Positions 52,520 through 62,216 are shown, counted from the first letter of the stretch. The stretch is DNA of 64,000 bases from JACCZX01 sp963801035 (GCA_963801035.1 CAWDDF010000007.1:620001-684000); one strand, 5' to 3'. Numbers and translations: made by a program. Notes: generated by a model from the letters alone, not told the origin.

Positions 52520-55378
52520 ATGATGAAGCAGTTGCAGGCCAGCTCTTATCTGTTCGGCGGCAACGCCCCCTATGTCGAGGAGTTGTACGAACGCTACCTC
52601 GACAACCCCGGATCCGTTCCCGAAAAATGGCGGGCCTATTTCGATCAAATGCAGTTGGTGCCGGCGGCGGATGGCTCGCCGGACTCGCGTGACGTAGCGC
52701 ACGCGCCGATCGTCGAGTCATTTGCGCAGCGCGCGAAGGCGAATGCCTTTGCGCCGAAGGTTGCCTCGGGCGATCTGTCGGTCGCACGCAAGCAGGTCCA
52801 CGTCCAGTCGATCATCGCCGCCTACCGGTTTCTCGGAAACCGCTGGGCCGATCTCGATCCGCTGAAGCGCCGCGAGCGCCCGCCGATTCCGGAGCTCGAA
52901 CCGGCGTTTTACGACCTGACCGAAACCGACATGGACACCGAATTTTCGGCGGCCAACACGTATTTCGGGCAGGAGCAGATGACCTTGCGCGAGATCGTCA
53001 AGGCGCTGCGCCAGACGTATTGCGGTTCCATCGGCGCCGAGTACATGTACGTATCCGATCCTGCGCAGAAGCGCTGGATCCAGCAGCGCCTCGAATCGAT
53101 TCGCTCGACCCCGTCGTTCTCGCCGGAGCAGAAGAAGGAGATTCTTGGCAGGCTGACCGCCGCGGAAGGACTCGAGCGCTATCTGCACACCAAGTATGTC
53201 GGCCAGAAGCGCTTCTCGCTCGAAGGCGGCGAAAGCTTCATCGCGTCGATGGACGAGCTGGTGCAGCGCGCCGGTGCCAGCGGAGTGCAGGAGATCGTGA
53301 TCGGCATGGCGCATCGGGGCCGGCTCAATGTGCTGGTCAACATTCTCGGCAAGATGCCTCAGGATCTGTTCGCCGAGTTCGAAGGCAAGATGGGCTCGGA
53401 GCTGCCGTCGGGTGACGTCAAGTATCACAACGGATTCTCCAGCGACATTTCGACGCCCGGAGGTCCGGTGCATCTGTCGCTTGCCTTCAATCCATCTCAT
53501 TTGGAGATCGTCAACCCGGTGGTCGAAGGCTCGGTCCGCGCGCGACAGGAGCGGCGCGGAGATCGCGAAGGCGATTCGGTTCTTCCCGTGCTCGTGCATG
53601 GCGATGCCGCGTTCGCCGCGCAGGGCGTCGTGATGGAGACGCTGAACCTGGCGCAGACGCGCGGTTACGGTACCGGCGGCACGATTCATATCGTGATCAA
53701 CAATCAGATCGGCTTCACGACGTCCGATCCGCGCGATACGCGCTCGACGCTGTACTGCACCGACGTGGTCAAGATGATCGAAGCGCCGGTATTTCACGTC
53801 AACGGCGATGACCCGGAAGCAGTGGTTCTGGTGACGCAGCTCGCGATGGACTACCGGCAGGAGTTCAATGCCGATGTGGTGATCGACATCGTGTGCTTCC
53901 GCCGCCTCGGGCACAACGAGCAGGACACGCCGGCGGTGACGCAGCCGCTGATGTACACCAAGATCGCGCAGCATCCCGGCACGCGCAAGGTGTACGCCGA
54001 GAAGCTGGTCACGCAGGGAACAATCAGCGAAGAGCAGGCCGACGAGATGGTCAAGGAGTTCCGTGCGGCAATGGATGAAGGTCGCCGCACGTCGGATCCT
54101 GTTCTTACAAATTACAAGAGCAAGTACGCAGTCGACTGGTCACCGTATCTGAATCGCAAGTGGACCGACAGCGCCGACACTTCGGTGCCGCTGGTCGAGC
54201 TGAAACGCCTCGGTGAGCGCATCACGACGATTCCGTCCAACTTCAAACTGCACCCGCTGGTCGAAAAGGTGATTGCCGACCGGCGCGCGATGGCCGAGGG
54301 CAAGCTGCCGCTCGACTGGGGCATGGCCGAGCATCTGGCCTATGCAACGCTGCTGTCGAGCGGGTACCCGGTGCGCATCACCGGGCAGGACACGGCACGC
54401 GGCACGTTCTCGCACCGGCACGCTGTGCTGCACGACCAGAATCGCGAGAAGTTCGACGTGGGCAACTACATCCCGCTGGAAAACGTCAGCGACGGCCAGG
54501 CGCCGTTCACGGTCATCGATTCGGTGTTGTCGGAGGAGGCGTGTCTTGGATTCGAGTACGGCTACTCGACCGCGGAGCCGAATGCGCTGGTGATCTGGGA
54601 AGCGCAGTTCGGTGACTTCGTCAACGGGGCGCAGGTGCTAATCGACCAGTTCATCTCGTCCGGCGAAGTGAAGTGGGGCCGGCAGTCCGGAGTGACGCTG
54701 ATGCTGCCGCACGGCTATGAAGGGCAGGGGCCCGAGCACTCGTCGGCAAGGCTCGAGCGTTTTCTGCAGCTGGCAGCTGATAACAATATGCAGGTGGTGC
54801 AGCCGACAAGTGCTGCGCAGATATTCCACCTGCTGCGGCGGCAGATGATCCGCCTGTTCCGCAAGCCGCTGGTGATCATGACGCCGAAGTCGTTGCTGCG
54901 TGCGAAGGACGCGACGTCTGATCTGTCCGAACTTGCAAGGGGCGAGTTCCGCACGGTGATCGGCGAAACGGACTCGACGATCGACGCCAAGAAAGTGACG
55001 CGCGTCATCGCCTGCTCGGGCAAGGTCTACTACGACCTGGCGAACGCGCGCCGCGAGCGGGAAGCGAAGGATGTCGCGATCATCCGCATCGAGCAGCTCT
55101 ATCCTTTCCCGCACAAGTCGCTCGCGGCCGAATTGAAGAGATATCCCGCTGCCACTGAAGTGGTCTGGTGCCAGGACGAGCCGGCCAACCAGGGCCCGTG
55201 GTTCTACGTGCAGCACCATGTGCTCGAAAACATGAGCGACGGCCAGAAGCTTGCTTATGCAGGGCGTGCGGCGTCGGCTTCACCTGCGGTCGGGTACTAC
55301 GCGAAGCACAGCGAGCAGCAAAAGGCGCTGATCGAACAGGCCTTTGGGAAGCCCAAAGGTCTTGTTCTGAACAAGTAG
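52520..55378 (+). CDS. odhA: 2-oxoglutarate dehydrogenase E1 component
   Basis: TPP-dependent decarboxylase of the 2-oxoglutarate dehydrogenase complex. 952 residues from ATG 52520 (a second ATG follows at once). SSYLFGGNAPYVEELYERYLDNP opens the protein. VIGMAHRGRLNVLVN, the TPP site HGDAAFAAQGVVMETL, and NNQIGFTTSDPRDTRST are typical, with DSVLSEEACLGFEYGYS and HGYEGQGPEHSSARLERFLQL in the transketolase-like C-terminal half. First gene of odhA-odhB-lpdA. Confidence 0.95.
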   Translation: MMKQLQASSYLFGGNAPYVEELYERYLDNPGSVPEKWRAYFDQMQLVPAADGSPDSRDVAHAPIVESFAQRAKANAFAPKVASGDLSVARKQVHVQSIIAAYRFLGNRWADLDPLKRRERPPIPELEPAFYDLTETDMDTEFSAANTYFGQEQMTLREIVKALRQTYCGSIGAEYMYVSDPAQKRWIQQRLESIRSTPSFSPEQKKEILGRLTAAEGLERYLHTKYVGQKRFSLEGGESFIASMDELVQRAGASGVQEIVIGMAHRGRLNVLVNILGKMPQDLFAEFEGKMGSELPSGDVKYHNGFSSDISTPGGPVHLSLAFNPSHLEIVNPVVEGSVRARQERRGDREGDSVLPVLVHGDAAFAAQGVVMETLNLAQTRGYGTGGTIHIVINNQIGFTTSDPRDTRSTLYCTDVVKMIEAPVFHVNGDDPEAVVLVTQLAMDYRQEFNADVVIDIVCFRRLGHNEQDTPAVTQPLMYTKIAQHPGTRKVYAEKLVTQGTISEEQADEMVKEFRAAMDEGRRTSDPVLTNYKSKYAVDWSPYLNRKWTDSADTSVPLVELKRLGERITTIPSNFKLHPLVEKVIADRRAMAEGKLPLDWGMAEHLAYATLLSSGYPVRITGQDTARGTFSHRHAVLHDQNREKFDVGNYIPLENVSDGQAPFTVIDSVLSEEACLGFEYGYSTAEPNALVIWEAQFGDFVNGAQVLIDQFISSGEVKWGRQSGVTLMLPHGYEGQGPEHSSARLERFLQLAADNNMQVVQPTSAAQIFHLLRRQMIRLFRKPLVIMTPKSLLRAKDATSDLSELARGEFRTVIGETDSTIDAKKVTRVIACSGKVYYDLANARREREAKDVAIIRIEQLYPFPHKSLAAELKRYPAATEVVWCQDEPANQGPWFYVQHHVLENMSDGQKLAYAGRAASASPAVGYYAKHSEQQKALIEQAFGKPKGLVLNK

Positions 55379-55389
55379 GCGAAAACAGA

Positions 55390-56649
55390 ATGGCCCTAGT
55401 CGAAGTCAAAGTTCCACAGTTGTCCGAATCGGTTGCCGAAGCCACGCTGCTGCAATGGAAGAAGAAGCCCGGCGATGCGGTCGCGATCGACGAGACGTTG
55501 ATCGAAATCGAAACCGACAAGGTGGTGCTCGAAGTGCCCGCGCCCTCAGCCGGCGTAATGGCAGAGATCGTCAAGCCGGACGGCAGCACCGTGGTCGCCG
55601 GCGATCTGATTGCGAAGCTCGATACCGACGGCAAAGCGGCAGTACCTAGTAAGAAGCCGGCCGAGAAGCCTGCCGCCGCCCAGACGCCTGCCGCTGCGAT
55701 GCCGGCTGCGCCTACGGCCGACGGTGCGAAAAGCAGCGTCGCGATGCCTGCCGCCGCCAAGATGCTGGCCGACGCCGGAATGTCGCCGTCGCAAGTCACC
55801 GGGACCGGCAAGGATGGCCGCGTCACAAAAGGCGATGTGATCGAAGCGAAGGCGAAACCTGCACCCGCTCCGACTCCTGCGCCGACCCCCGCCGCGCGGC
55901 CAGGGCTTCCTGAGGTCAAGGCGCCGATCGATACCAGCGATCTCGCCAATCGTCCCGAGCAACGCGTGCCGATGTCACGGCTGCGTCAGCGCGTTGCCGA
56001 GCGCCTCGTGCAATCGCAATCGACAGCCGCGATCCTGACGACATTCAATGAAGTCAACATGCAGCCGCTGATGGAGCTGCGGAACCGCTACAAGGACAAG
56101 TTCGAGAAGGAGCACGGCGTCAAGCTGGGTTTCATGTCTTTCTTCGTCAAGGCCGCAGTGGCTGCGTTGAAGCGGTATCCGGTCGTCAATGCATCGGTCG
56201 ACGGCACCGACATCGTTTATCACGGCTACTTCGATATCGGAATCGCTGTCGGGTCGCCGCGTGGGCTGGTCGTACCGATTCTGCGCAACGCCGACCAAAT
56301 GACGTTCGCTGATATCGAAAAGAAAATCGCTGACTTCGGCAAGCGTGCCGCCGAGGGCAAGCTTTCGCTCGAAGAGCTCACCGGTGGCACGTTTTCTATT
56401 TCAAATGGCGGCGTCTTTGGCTCGATGCTGTCGACGCCGATCATTAACCCGCCGCAGTCGGCGATCCTCGGTATTCATGCGACCAAGGATCGGCCGGTGG
56501 TCGAGGACGGTCAGATCGTGATCCGGCCGATGAACTATCTGGCGCTCTCCTATGACCACAGGATCATTGACGGCCGCGAAGCGGTGCTTGCGTTGGTCGC
56601 GCTGAAGGAAGCGCTCGAAGATCCAGCGCGATTGCTGCTCGAGGTTTAG
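55390..56649 (+). CDS. odhB: 2-oxoglutarate dehydrogenase E2, dihydrolipoyl succinyltransferase
   Basis: Core of the complex. 419 residues. One N-terminal lipoyl domain (1-77) with lipoyl-Lys44 in IETDKVVLEV. An Ala/Pro-rich linker leads to a peripheral-subunit-binding domain (about 118-155), a second Ala/Pro linker, then the catalytic domain with SYDHRIIDGREA near the end. The ATG at 55390 follows odhA by 11 bp; a longer frame from 55168 lies inside odhA. Confidence 0.95.
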   Translation: MALVEVKVPQLSESVAEATLLQWKKKPGDAVAIDETLIEIETDKVVLEVPAPSAGVMAEIVKPDGSTVVAGDLIAKLDTDGKAAVPSKKPAEKPAAAQTPAAAMPAAPTADGAKSSVAMPAAAKMLADAGMSPSQVTGTGKDGRVTKGDVIEAKAKPAPAPTPAPTPAARPGLPEVKAPIDTSDLANRPEQRVPMSRLRQRVAERLVQSQSTAAILTTFNEVNMQPLMELRNRYKDKFEKEHGVKLGFMSFFVKAAVAALKRYPVVNASVDGTDIVYHGYFDIGIAVGSPRGLVVPILRNADQMTFADIEKKIADFGKRAAEGKLSLEELTGGTFSISNGGVFGSMLSTPIINPPQSAILGIHATKDRPVVEDGQIVIRPMNYLALSYDHRIIDGREAVLALVALKEALEDPARLLLEV

Positions 56650-56660
56650 GTAGCTCTTAA

Positions 56661-58091
56661 ATGGCGGCGAAAACTTTTGACGTCGTCGTGATCGGCGGTG
56701 GTCCTGGCGGGTACATCGCCGCGATACGAGCCGCGCAACTGGGTTTCAGCACCGCATGCATCGACGACTGGAAGAACAAGTCCGGCGGCCCCGCGCCAGG
56801 CGGCACCTGCACCAACATTGGCTGCATCCCTTCGAAGGCTTTGTTGCAATCGTCAGAGAACTTCGAACATGCAGGCCATGCGTTTGCCAATCATGGCATA
56901 GAAATCAAAGGGTTGAGCCTCAATCTTCATAAAATGCTTGAAAGGAAAGATTCAGTCGTCAAGCAAAACAACGACGGCATTCTTTATCTGTTCAAGAAGA
57001 ACAAGATCGCGTTCTTTCATGGGCGTGGCGCACTGGTCTCGAAGTCGGACGCCGGGATCGAGATCGCTGTGTCCGAGCCGGCCAGCGAAAGCGTCGTCGG
57101 CAAGCACGTTGTCATTGCGACAGGGTCGAGCGCGCGACAACTGCCGGGCGTTGCGTTCGACGAAACTCGGATCCTGAGCAACGACGGTGCGCTTTCGATC
57201 GGCGCCGTGCCGAAGCGGCTCGGGGTTGTGGGTGCCGGCGTGATCGGACTCGAGATGGGTTCTGTATGGCGCAGGCTTGGTGCCGACGTGACGATCCTCG
57301 AGGCACTACCCGAGTTTCTCGGCGCAGTCGATCAGCAGATCGCAAGGGAGGCGGCGAAGGCTTTTAGCAAGCAGGGTCTGAAGATTCAGCTCGGCGTCAA
57401 GATCGACAACGTCAAGGCAGACAAGAAGGGCGTTGTTGTCAATTACGCCGACGCAAAGGGCGATACGAAATCGCTGAGTGTCGATGCGTTGATCGTCTCG
57501 ATTGGTCGTGTCGCCAACACAACGGGATTGAACGCCGACGCGATCGGCCTGAAGCTGGACGAGCGCGGCTTTATTGTTGTTGACGATCAGTGCCGCACCA
57601 ATGTCCCAAATGTCTGGGCAATCGGCGACGTCGTGCGTGGGCCGATGCTGGCACATAAGGCGGAGGAAGAGGGCGTTGCAGTTGCCGAGCGCATCGACGG
57701 CCAGCACGGTCACGTCAATTTCAACACGATTCCCTGGGTGATCTATACGTCACCCGAGATTGCTTGGGTCGGGCAGAACGAGCAGCAGCTGAAAGCCGAA
57801 GGTCGCAGCTACAAAGCCGGTACGTTTCCATTCATGGCCAACGGCCGCGCGCGCGCACTCGGCGACACCACCGGTATGGTCAAGTTGCTTGCCGATGAGG
57901 CCACCGACGAGATTCTGGGCGTGCATGTCGTCGGCCCCTTTGCGTCCGAGTTAATCGCCGAAGCGGTCGTGGCAATGGAGTTTCGTGCTTCGAGTGAAGA
58001 CATCGCCCGCATCTGCCATGCGCATCCATCTCTGTCGGAGGCGACCAAGGAGGCCGCGCTGGCGGTAGATAAGCGCGCGCTCAATTTCTAG
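56661..58091 (+). CDS. lpdA: Dihydrolipoyl dehydrogenase (E3)
   Basis: Reoxidises the lipoyl groups with NAD. 476 residues. FAD-binding VVVIGGGPGGYIAAIRAAQ, redox-active Cys50 and Cys55 in GGTCTNIGCIPSKAL, NAD-binding LGVVGAGVIGLEMGSVW, and the C-terminal His in CHAHPSLSEATKEAAL supplied to the partner active site. It follows odhB by 11 bp. Confidence 0.96.
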   Translation: MAAKTFDVVVIGGGPGGYIAAIRAAQLGFSTACIDDWKNKSGGPAPGGTCTNIGCIPSKALLQSSENFEHAGHAFANHGIEIKGLSLNLHKMLERKDSVVKQNNDGILYLFKKNKIAFFHGRGALVSKSDAGIEIAVSEPASESVVGKHVVIATGSSARQLPGVAFDETRILSNDGALSIGAVPKRLGVVGAGVIGLEMGSVWRRLGADVTILEALPEFLGAVDQQIAREAAKAFSKQGLKIQLGVKIDNVKADKKGVVVNYADAKGDTKSLSVDALIVSIGRVANTTGLNADAIGLKLDERGFIVVDDQCRTNVPNVWAIGDVVRGPMLAHKAEEEGVAVAERIDGQHGHVNFNTIPWVIYTSPEIAWVGQNEQQLKAEGRSYKAGTFPFMANGRARALGDTTGMVKLLADEATDEILGVHVVGPFASELIAEAVVAMEFRASSEDIARICHAHPSLSEATKEAALAVDKRALNF

Positions 58092-58120
58092 CCGTTTCTG
58101 GCAACGCGCTCGCGCGACCC

Positions 58121-59215
58121 GTGTCGTTTCGCAGTCAACTAGACCACGCGCTTGCGCAGCGCGGCTATACGCTCGACTCCTCGCAGCAAGCCGCCGCCGA
58201 CCGATTGCAGCAACTGTACGACGAATGTGTCGAGTACAAGGCGCAGCGCTCGAATGCGCTGAAGAAGCTGCTGGCGCATCCGCCAGTTCCGCGCGGGGTG
58301 TATCTGTGGGGTGGCGTCGGCCGCGGCAAAAGTTTCCTGATGGATCTATTCTTTGCGGCCGTACCGATTAGCCGCAAGACGCGCGTCCATTTTCATCAAT
58401 TCATGCGCACCGTTCATCGTGAGCTCGATGAGCTGAAGGGTACCGAGAATCCGCTGGATGAAGTTGGTAAGCGAATCGCATCACGCTATCGCTTGATCTG
58501 TTTTGACGAGTTTCATGTCTCTGACATTGCTGACGCGATGATCCTGCATCGGCTGCTTTCGAAGTTGTTCGAGCTTAACGTCGGGTTCGTGATGACGTCG
58601 AACTATTCACCCGATGGACTGTACCCCGATGGCCTGCACCGCGATCGGATAGTGCCGGCGATCGAATTGCTAACGCAACGGCTCGACGTGGTGCATATCG
58701 ATGCCGGAGTCGATTACCGGCAGCGCGCCATGCAAAATATCGACGCCTACGTCACGCCCGGAGGCGCCGACAGTGACGCCATCCTCAACGGAGTCTTCGA
58801 GCGTATCTGCGAAACCGATGATGAGAATCCGCTGCTCGAGATCGAGGCGCGGCGGATACGTGCGCGCAGGCGTGCCGGCGGTGTGGTGTGGTTCGACTTC
58901 GCGGTGCTATGCGGCGGGCCACGTTCACAGAATGATTATCTGGAGATCGCTGCGCAGTTTCACACCGTACTGCTGTCCAACGTTCCGCGCATGAGCGCCG
59001 GCCAGGCTTCCGAAGCACGTCGCTTCACGTGGTTGATCGATGTTCTATACGACCATCGTGTGCGCCTGATTGCTACGGCCGACGCGCCGCCCGAAGAGCT
59101 GTATGTAGCGGGGGCGCTCACCAACGAGTTCGCGCGCACTGTCTCGCGTTTGCGTGAGATGCAGTCCCGCCAATATCTGGAGGCACCCGGGCGTACTGTC
59201 GTCGCACCGGTCTAG
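58121..59215 (+). CDS. zapE: Cell-division ATPase ZapE (AFG1-like)
   Basis: AFG1/LACE1-type P-loop ATPase associated with Z-ring function. 364 residues from a GTG at 58121. Walker A WGGVGRGKSFLMDLF, HFHQFM, Walker B LICFDEFHVSDIADAMIL and MTSNYSPDGLYPDGLHRDR are diagnostic. It is located after lpdA, as in many betaproteobacteria. Confidence 0.93.
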   Translation: MSFRSQLDHALAQRGYTLDSSQQAAADRLQQLYDECVEYKAQRSNALKKLLAHPPVPRGVYLWGGVGRGKSFLMDLFFAAVPISRKTRVHFHQFMRTVHRELDELKGTENPLDEVGKRIASRYRLICFDEFHVSDIADAMILHRLLSKLFELNVGFVMTSNYSPDGLYPDGLHRDRIVPAIELLTQRLDVVHIDAGVDYRQRAMQNIDAYVTPGGADSDAILNGVFERICETDDENPLLEIEARRIRARRRAGGVVWFDFAVLCGGPRSQNDYLEIAAQFHTVLLSNVPRMSAGQASEARRFTWLIDVLYDHRVRLIATADAPPEELYVAGALTNEFARTVSRLREMQSRQYLEAPGRTVVAPV

Positions 59216-59231
59216 TCATACGTTAAGCCGC

Positions 59232-59243
59232 AACAACGTTGTT
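59232..59243. promoter_or_regulatory. 12-bp palindrome AACAACGTTGTT upstream of the coiled-coil gene
   Basis: A perfect palindrome 15 bp upstream of the ATG at 59258, in the gap after zapE. It could be an operator or a weak hairpin. There is no T run after it, so it is not a classical terminator. Confidence 0.3.
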
Positions 59244-59288
59244 ACCTTGATCAACAGATGAGACTTTGGTGGGCACTCTTATACACTA

Positions 59289-59969
59289 ATGGCAACGCCA
59301 GTGGCAGCGCAGGAGTTTGGCGCCCGTTACCCGGCGGGAAGCATCCGCGATGAGGTACATGCACAAGCCGTGTTAAACGAGGCCGATGCCGAGATGACGC
59401 GTATCACGCGGGACGCAAAGGCGCGCGACGCAGAATGTCTGCGTCGCTTCTTGGTCAACTCGTGTCGCGAGGATGTTCGCCGCGAGACGGAATTGGCCGA
59501 GCGCGAAGTAAGACGGGTGCGAGTCGAAGCGCGCGATGTTCAGCGTCGAGTCGAAGCCGAGAAGGTCGCGAAACGGCGTGCCGAGCAGCAGGCTGCGCGC
59601 GCAGCGGAAGATGCGCAGCGGCCCCAAAGAGAGTCGAAAGCGCTGGACGCGGCAAAGGCGCGCGAAGCGGAAGCGAAGCAGCGCGACACGCGCGACCCTA
59701 AGGCGGAAGCGACGGCGCCGGACAGTCCCGGACAAGGCGCCGAATCAGGCGGCGCTCGTCCTGCGCAGCCGCGTATGACCGCTGAAGAGCGCGCGGAGAA
59801 CGTGCGCAAGTATCAGCAGAAGCAAGAGGAGGCGCAAAAGCGTGCGCAGGAGCAGGAAGCCAAGCGCATTGCGAACGAGCAGCGGCGCGCCGAGAAGCGC
59901 AAGCAGCTCGAAGCACAGGAAGCCGCCCGCGAAGAGATACGCAAAAAGGCAGCAGAATCGATCAAGTGA
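59289..59969 (+). CDS. Unrecognised coiled-coil protein, probably exported; signal peptide apparently frameshifted
   Basis: 226 residues as read from ATG 59289. After ATPVAAQEFGARYPAG the protein is almost all charged helix (residues about 25-120 and 155-226), rich in Ala, Glu, Arg and Lys, with a Pro/Gly-rich break at about 140-158. The start MATPVAAQ looks like the tail of a signal peptide. An ATG at 59258 in another frame reads MRLWWALLYT, and loss of one base near 59285 would join the two into a normal signal sequence with cleavage after VAA. I do not recognise the family. Its stop overlaps the YegD-like gene. Confidence 0.65.
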   Translation: MATPVAAQEFGARYPAGSIRDEVHAQAVLNEADAEMTRITRDAKARDAECLRRFLVNSCREDVRRETELAEREVRRVRVEARDVQRRVEAEKVAKRRAEQQAARAAEDAQRPQRESKALDAAKAREAEAKQRDTRDPKAEATAPDSPGQGAESGGARPAQPRMTAEERAENVRKYQQKQEEAQKRAQEQEAKRIANEQRRAEKRKQLEAQEAAREEIRKKAAESIK

Positions 59970-61273
59970 GCGCCCGGCGAGGCGCTACCGGCGCCAATCT
60001 GTCGTGTGCGATCGACTTCGGAACATCGAACTCGTCGGTGGCGCGCGCGGTCGCTGAGTCGCGTTCAAGGGTGACAAGAATCGAGCTGGCGCCGCTGGAG
60101 CAGGGCGCAACCAGCATGCCGACCGCTGTGTTCTACAGCGCCGATGACGGCAGCCGCCGCTTTGGCCGCGCAGCAATCGCGGCGTACGTCGACGGATACG
60201 AAGGCCGATTGATGCGCTCGATAAAAAGCATCCTCGGTTCGGATCTGATGGACGAGGCTACCGAGCTTGCGGACGGGTTGCAGATTCGCTATGTCGACGT
60301 CGTGGTTGCGTATCTGCGCCACATCAAGGAGCAGGCGGAGGCGCACTGGCGGCGGACGATCGACCATGCGGTCATCGGCCGCCCGGTATTTTTTGTTGAC
60401 GACGATTCGCGGCGGGATGCGAAAGCTCAGCAGACGCTGTCGGAGGCAGCACGTGCGTGCGGTCTGTCGAAAGTCGAGTTCCAGTTCGAGCCGATCGCCG
60501 CCGCACTCGACTACGAGTCGCGGTTGCAGGCGTGCGATGGCGAGCGACTGGTGCTCGTGGCCGACATCGGTGGCGGCACCTCCGACTTTTCAGTGGTGCG
60601 CGCCAGCGAAGCTGCACATGCCCGGTCTGATCGTCGTGCCGACATTCTGGCGAATCACGGCGTGCATCGTGCGGGCACCGACTTCGACAGGGCGGTCAAT
60701 CTGCAGAAGATCATGCCGGTGTTAGGACTGCATGGAAGCGGGCCCGGCGACCGCCCGGTGCCGTCCAAGATCTACTTCGATCTTGCGACGTGGCACCTGA
60801 TCAACACGACGTACATACCTAATCGAGTGCTCGAGCTGCGAATGATGCGCAACATGTACGACGACGATCGTGCGCATCGGCGTCTGATGAGCGTGCTCAC
60901 ACAACACCGGGGGCACGATCTCGCAACGCGTGCTGAGGCAGCCAAGATCGCAGTGTCGGAGTCTGGCGCGGCCACCATCGACCTCGACTTCGTTGAGCCG
61001 GGCCTTCAGCTGTCGTTCGTGGAGTCCGAACAGCAAGATGCGCTGCGCGACGATGTAAACCGCATCGTCGACACGGCGCGAGATACCGTGCGCATGGCGC
61101 AGATCGCGGCCGATCGCGTCGATGCCATCTACTTCACCGGCGGATCGACCGGGCTGGATTTTCTGGCGGCTCGGCTGGCTGCTGCGTTTCCGGCGGCCCA
61201 GACCGTTCGCGGCGATCGCTACGCCAGTGTGGTGAGCGGGTTGGCGATCACCGCACAGCGCAGATTCGCTTAG
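59966..61273 (+). CDS. yegD: Hsp70-like protein, YegD type
   Basis: 435 residues from a GTG overlapping the previous stop (GTGA). The actin-like ATPase fold is visible: phosphate 1 motif AIDFGTSNSSVA, connecting EPIAAALDYE, phosphate 2 VADIGGGTSDFSVV and adenosine motif YFTGGSTGLDF. It lacks the substrate-binding and lid domains of DnaK, as YegD does. The client and partner are unknown. Coupling to the coiled-coil gene may be chance. Confidence 0.85.
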   Translation: MSARRGATGANLSCAIDFGTSNSSVARAVAESRSRVTRIELAPLEQGATSMPTAVFYSADDGSRRFGRAAIAAYVDGYEGRLMRSIKSILGSDLMDEATELADGLQIRYVDVVVAYLRHIKEQAEAHWRRTIDHAVIGRPVFFVDDDSRRDAKAQQTLSEAARACGLSKVEFQFEPIAAALDYESRLQACDGERLVLVADIGGGTSDFSVVRASEAAHARSDRRADILANHGVHRAGTDFDRAVNLQKIMPVLGLHGSGPGDRPVPSKIYFDLATWHLINTTYIPNRVLELRMMRNMYDDDRAHRRLMSVLTQHRGHDLATRAEAAKIAVSESGAATIDLDFVEPGLQLSFVESEQQDALRDDVNRIVDTARDTVRMAQIAADRVDAIYFTGGSTGLDFLAARLAAAFPAAQTVRGDRYASVVSGLAITAQRRFA

Positions 61274-61324
61274 TGCACGTCGCACCGGCAACGCGGACGC
61301 GTGCCGAGCAGAATGCTCTAAACG

Positions 61325-62089
61325 CTAAGCGCGGACGCGCGGCGGCGGCTCGAATTTGACGATCGCCAATGACAGATTGTCGCCACGCCCTTCGGCGCGC
61401 TCGCGCGCAAGCGACATCATTTCCTCGGAGGCATCGCGTGGTGACAGATCGGTAAGCAGGCGCGCAAGCTCGTCATCCTCGAAATACGCCCACATACCGT
61501 CGCTCGCAAGCAAAAATACATCGCCGACGCGCAGGCCGTGTTCTTCGCCAATGACGACTTTGGGCTTCTTGTTGATGCCGAGCGCGCTGACCAGGATGTT
61601 CTTGTAGCGCTGCGCGGCGATTTCGGCATCTTCGTGTCGTCCCTCTTCGCGCAGCTGCTGTGCGTACGTCTGGTCCTCCGTGACGTGCGCCAGCTTGCCG
61701 CCGCGGAAAAAATAAAGGCGCGAGTCGCCCGCATGCGCCCAGATCGCGTACTGCTTCTTGACGATCAACGCACACAGCGTCGCGTGCGGTTCCTTTTCGC
61801 TGGAGATTGCTGTCAGGCGAATGACGGTGTGCGCTTCGGCGGCAAGATGCAGCAACATTTCGCGAAACGTCGAGTCGTGCTCGGACATGTCGCAGAACAG
61901 GCTTTCCGCGGTCGAGATGACTTGATCGGCTGCCTGCCGACCGCCGGTCCGGCCGCCCATGCCGTCGGCGACGATGGCGAGCATGGCGCCGGGATTGCGC
62001 TCGCTGGTGATGATGGCGACCCGATCCTGCTGCTCGTGGCGGTCGCCGATGTGGGTGGCGACGCAAGCGTTGACTCTAAAGCTGCACAC
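61325..62089 (-). CDS. PP2C-family serine/threonine phosphatase
   Basis: 254 residues from a GTG at 62089. Metal-binding Asp residues in GDRHEQQDR, VADGMGGRTGG, HAGDSRLYFFRGG and LLASDGMW, plus GRGDNLSLAIVKF at the end, make a complete PP2C catalytic domain with no extra regions. Such single-domain enzymes often pair with a kinase, but none is seen nearby. It is convergent with the YegD-like gene. Confidence 0.9.
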   Translation of the reverse strand: MCSFRVNACVATHIGDRHEQQDRVAIITSERNPGAMLAIVADGMGGRTGGRQAADQVISTAESLFCDMSEHDSTFREMLLHLAAEAHTVIRLTAISSEKEPHATLCALIVKKQYAIWAHAGDSRLYFFRGGKLAHVTEDQTYAQQLREEGRHEDAEIAAQRYKNILVSALGINKKPKVVIGEEHGLRVGDVFLLASDGMWAYFEDDELARLLTDLSPRDASEEMMSLARERAEGRGDNLSLAIVKFEPPPRVRA

Positions 62090-62216
62090 GCGATGGTAAC
62101 GGTCGTTTAGTTGAGTCTATCATCGGCTCTCACGCCCTTCTGATAGCGACGATGACAGCGCGTCTTTGGGGCTTAACTCAATCGTTTATCCGCCCGTGCC
62201 TGATAGTTGCACAACG

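Noticed and set aside
52718..53974. Long open frame on the minus strand across odhA
   Set aside because: It mirrors the codon structure of odhA, is His/Arg-rich without any recognisable motif, and odhA is certain.
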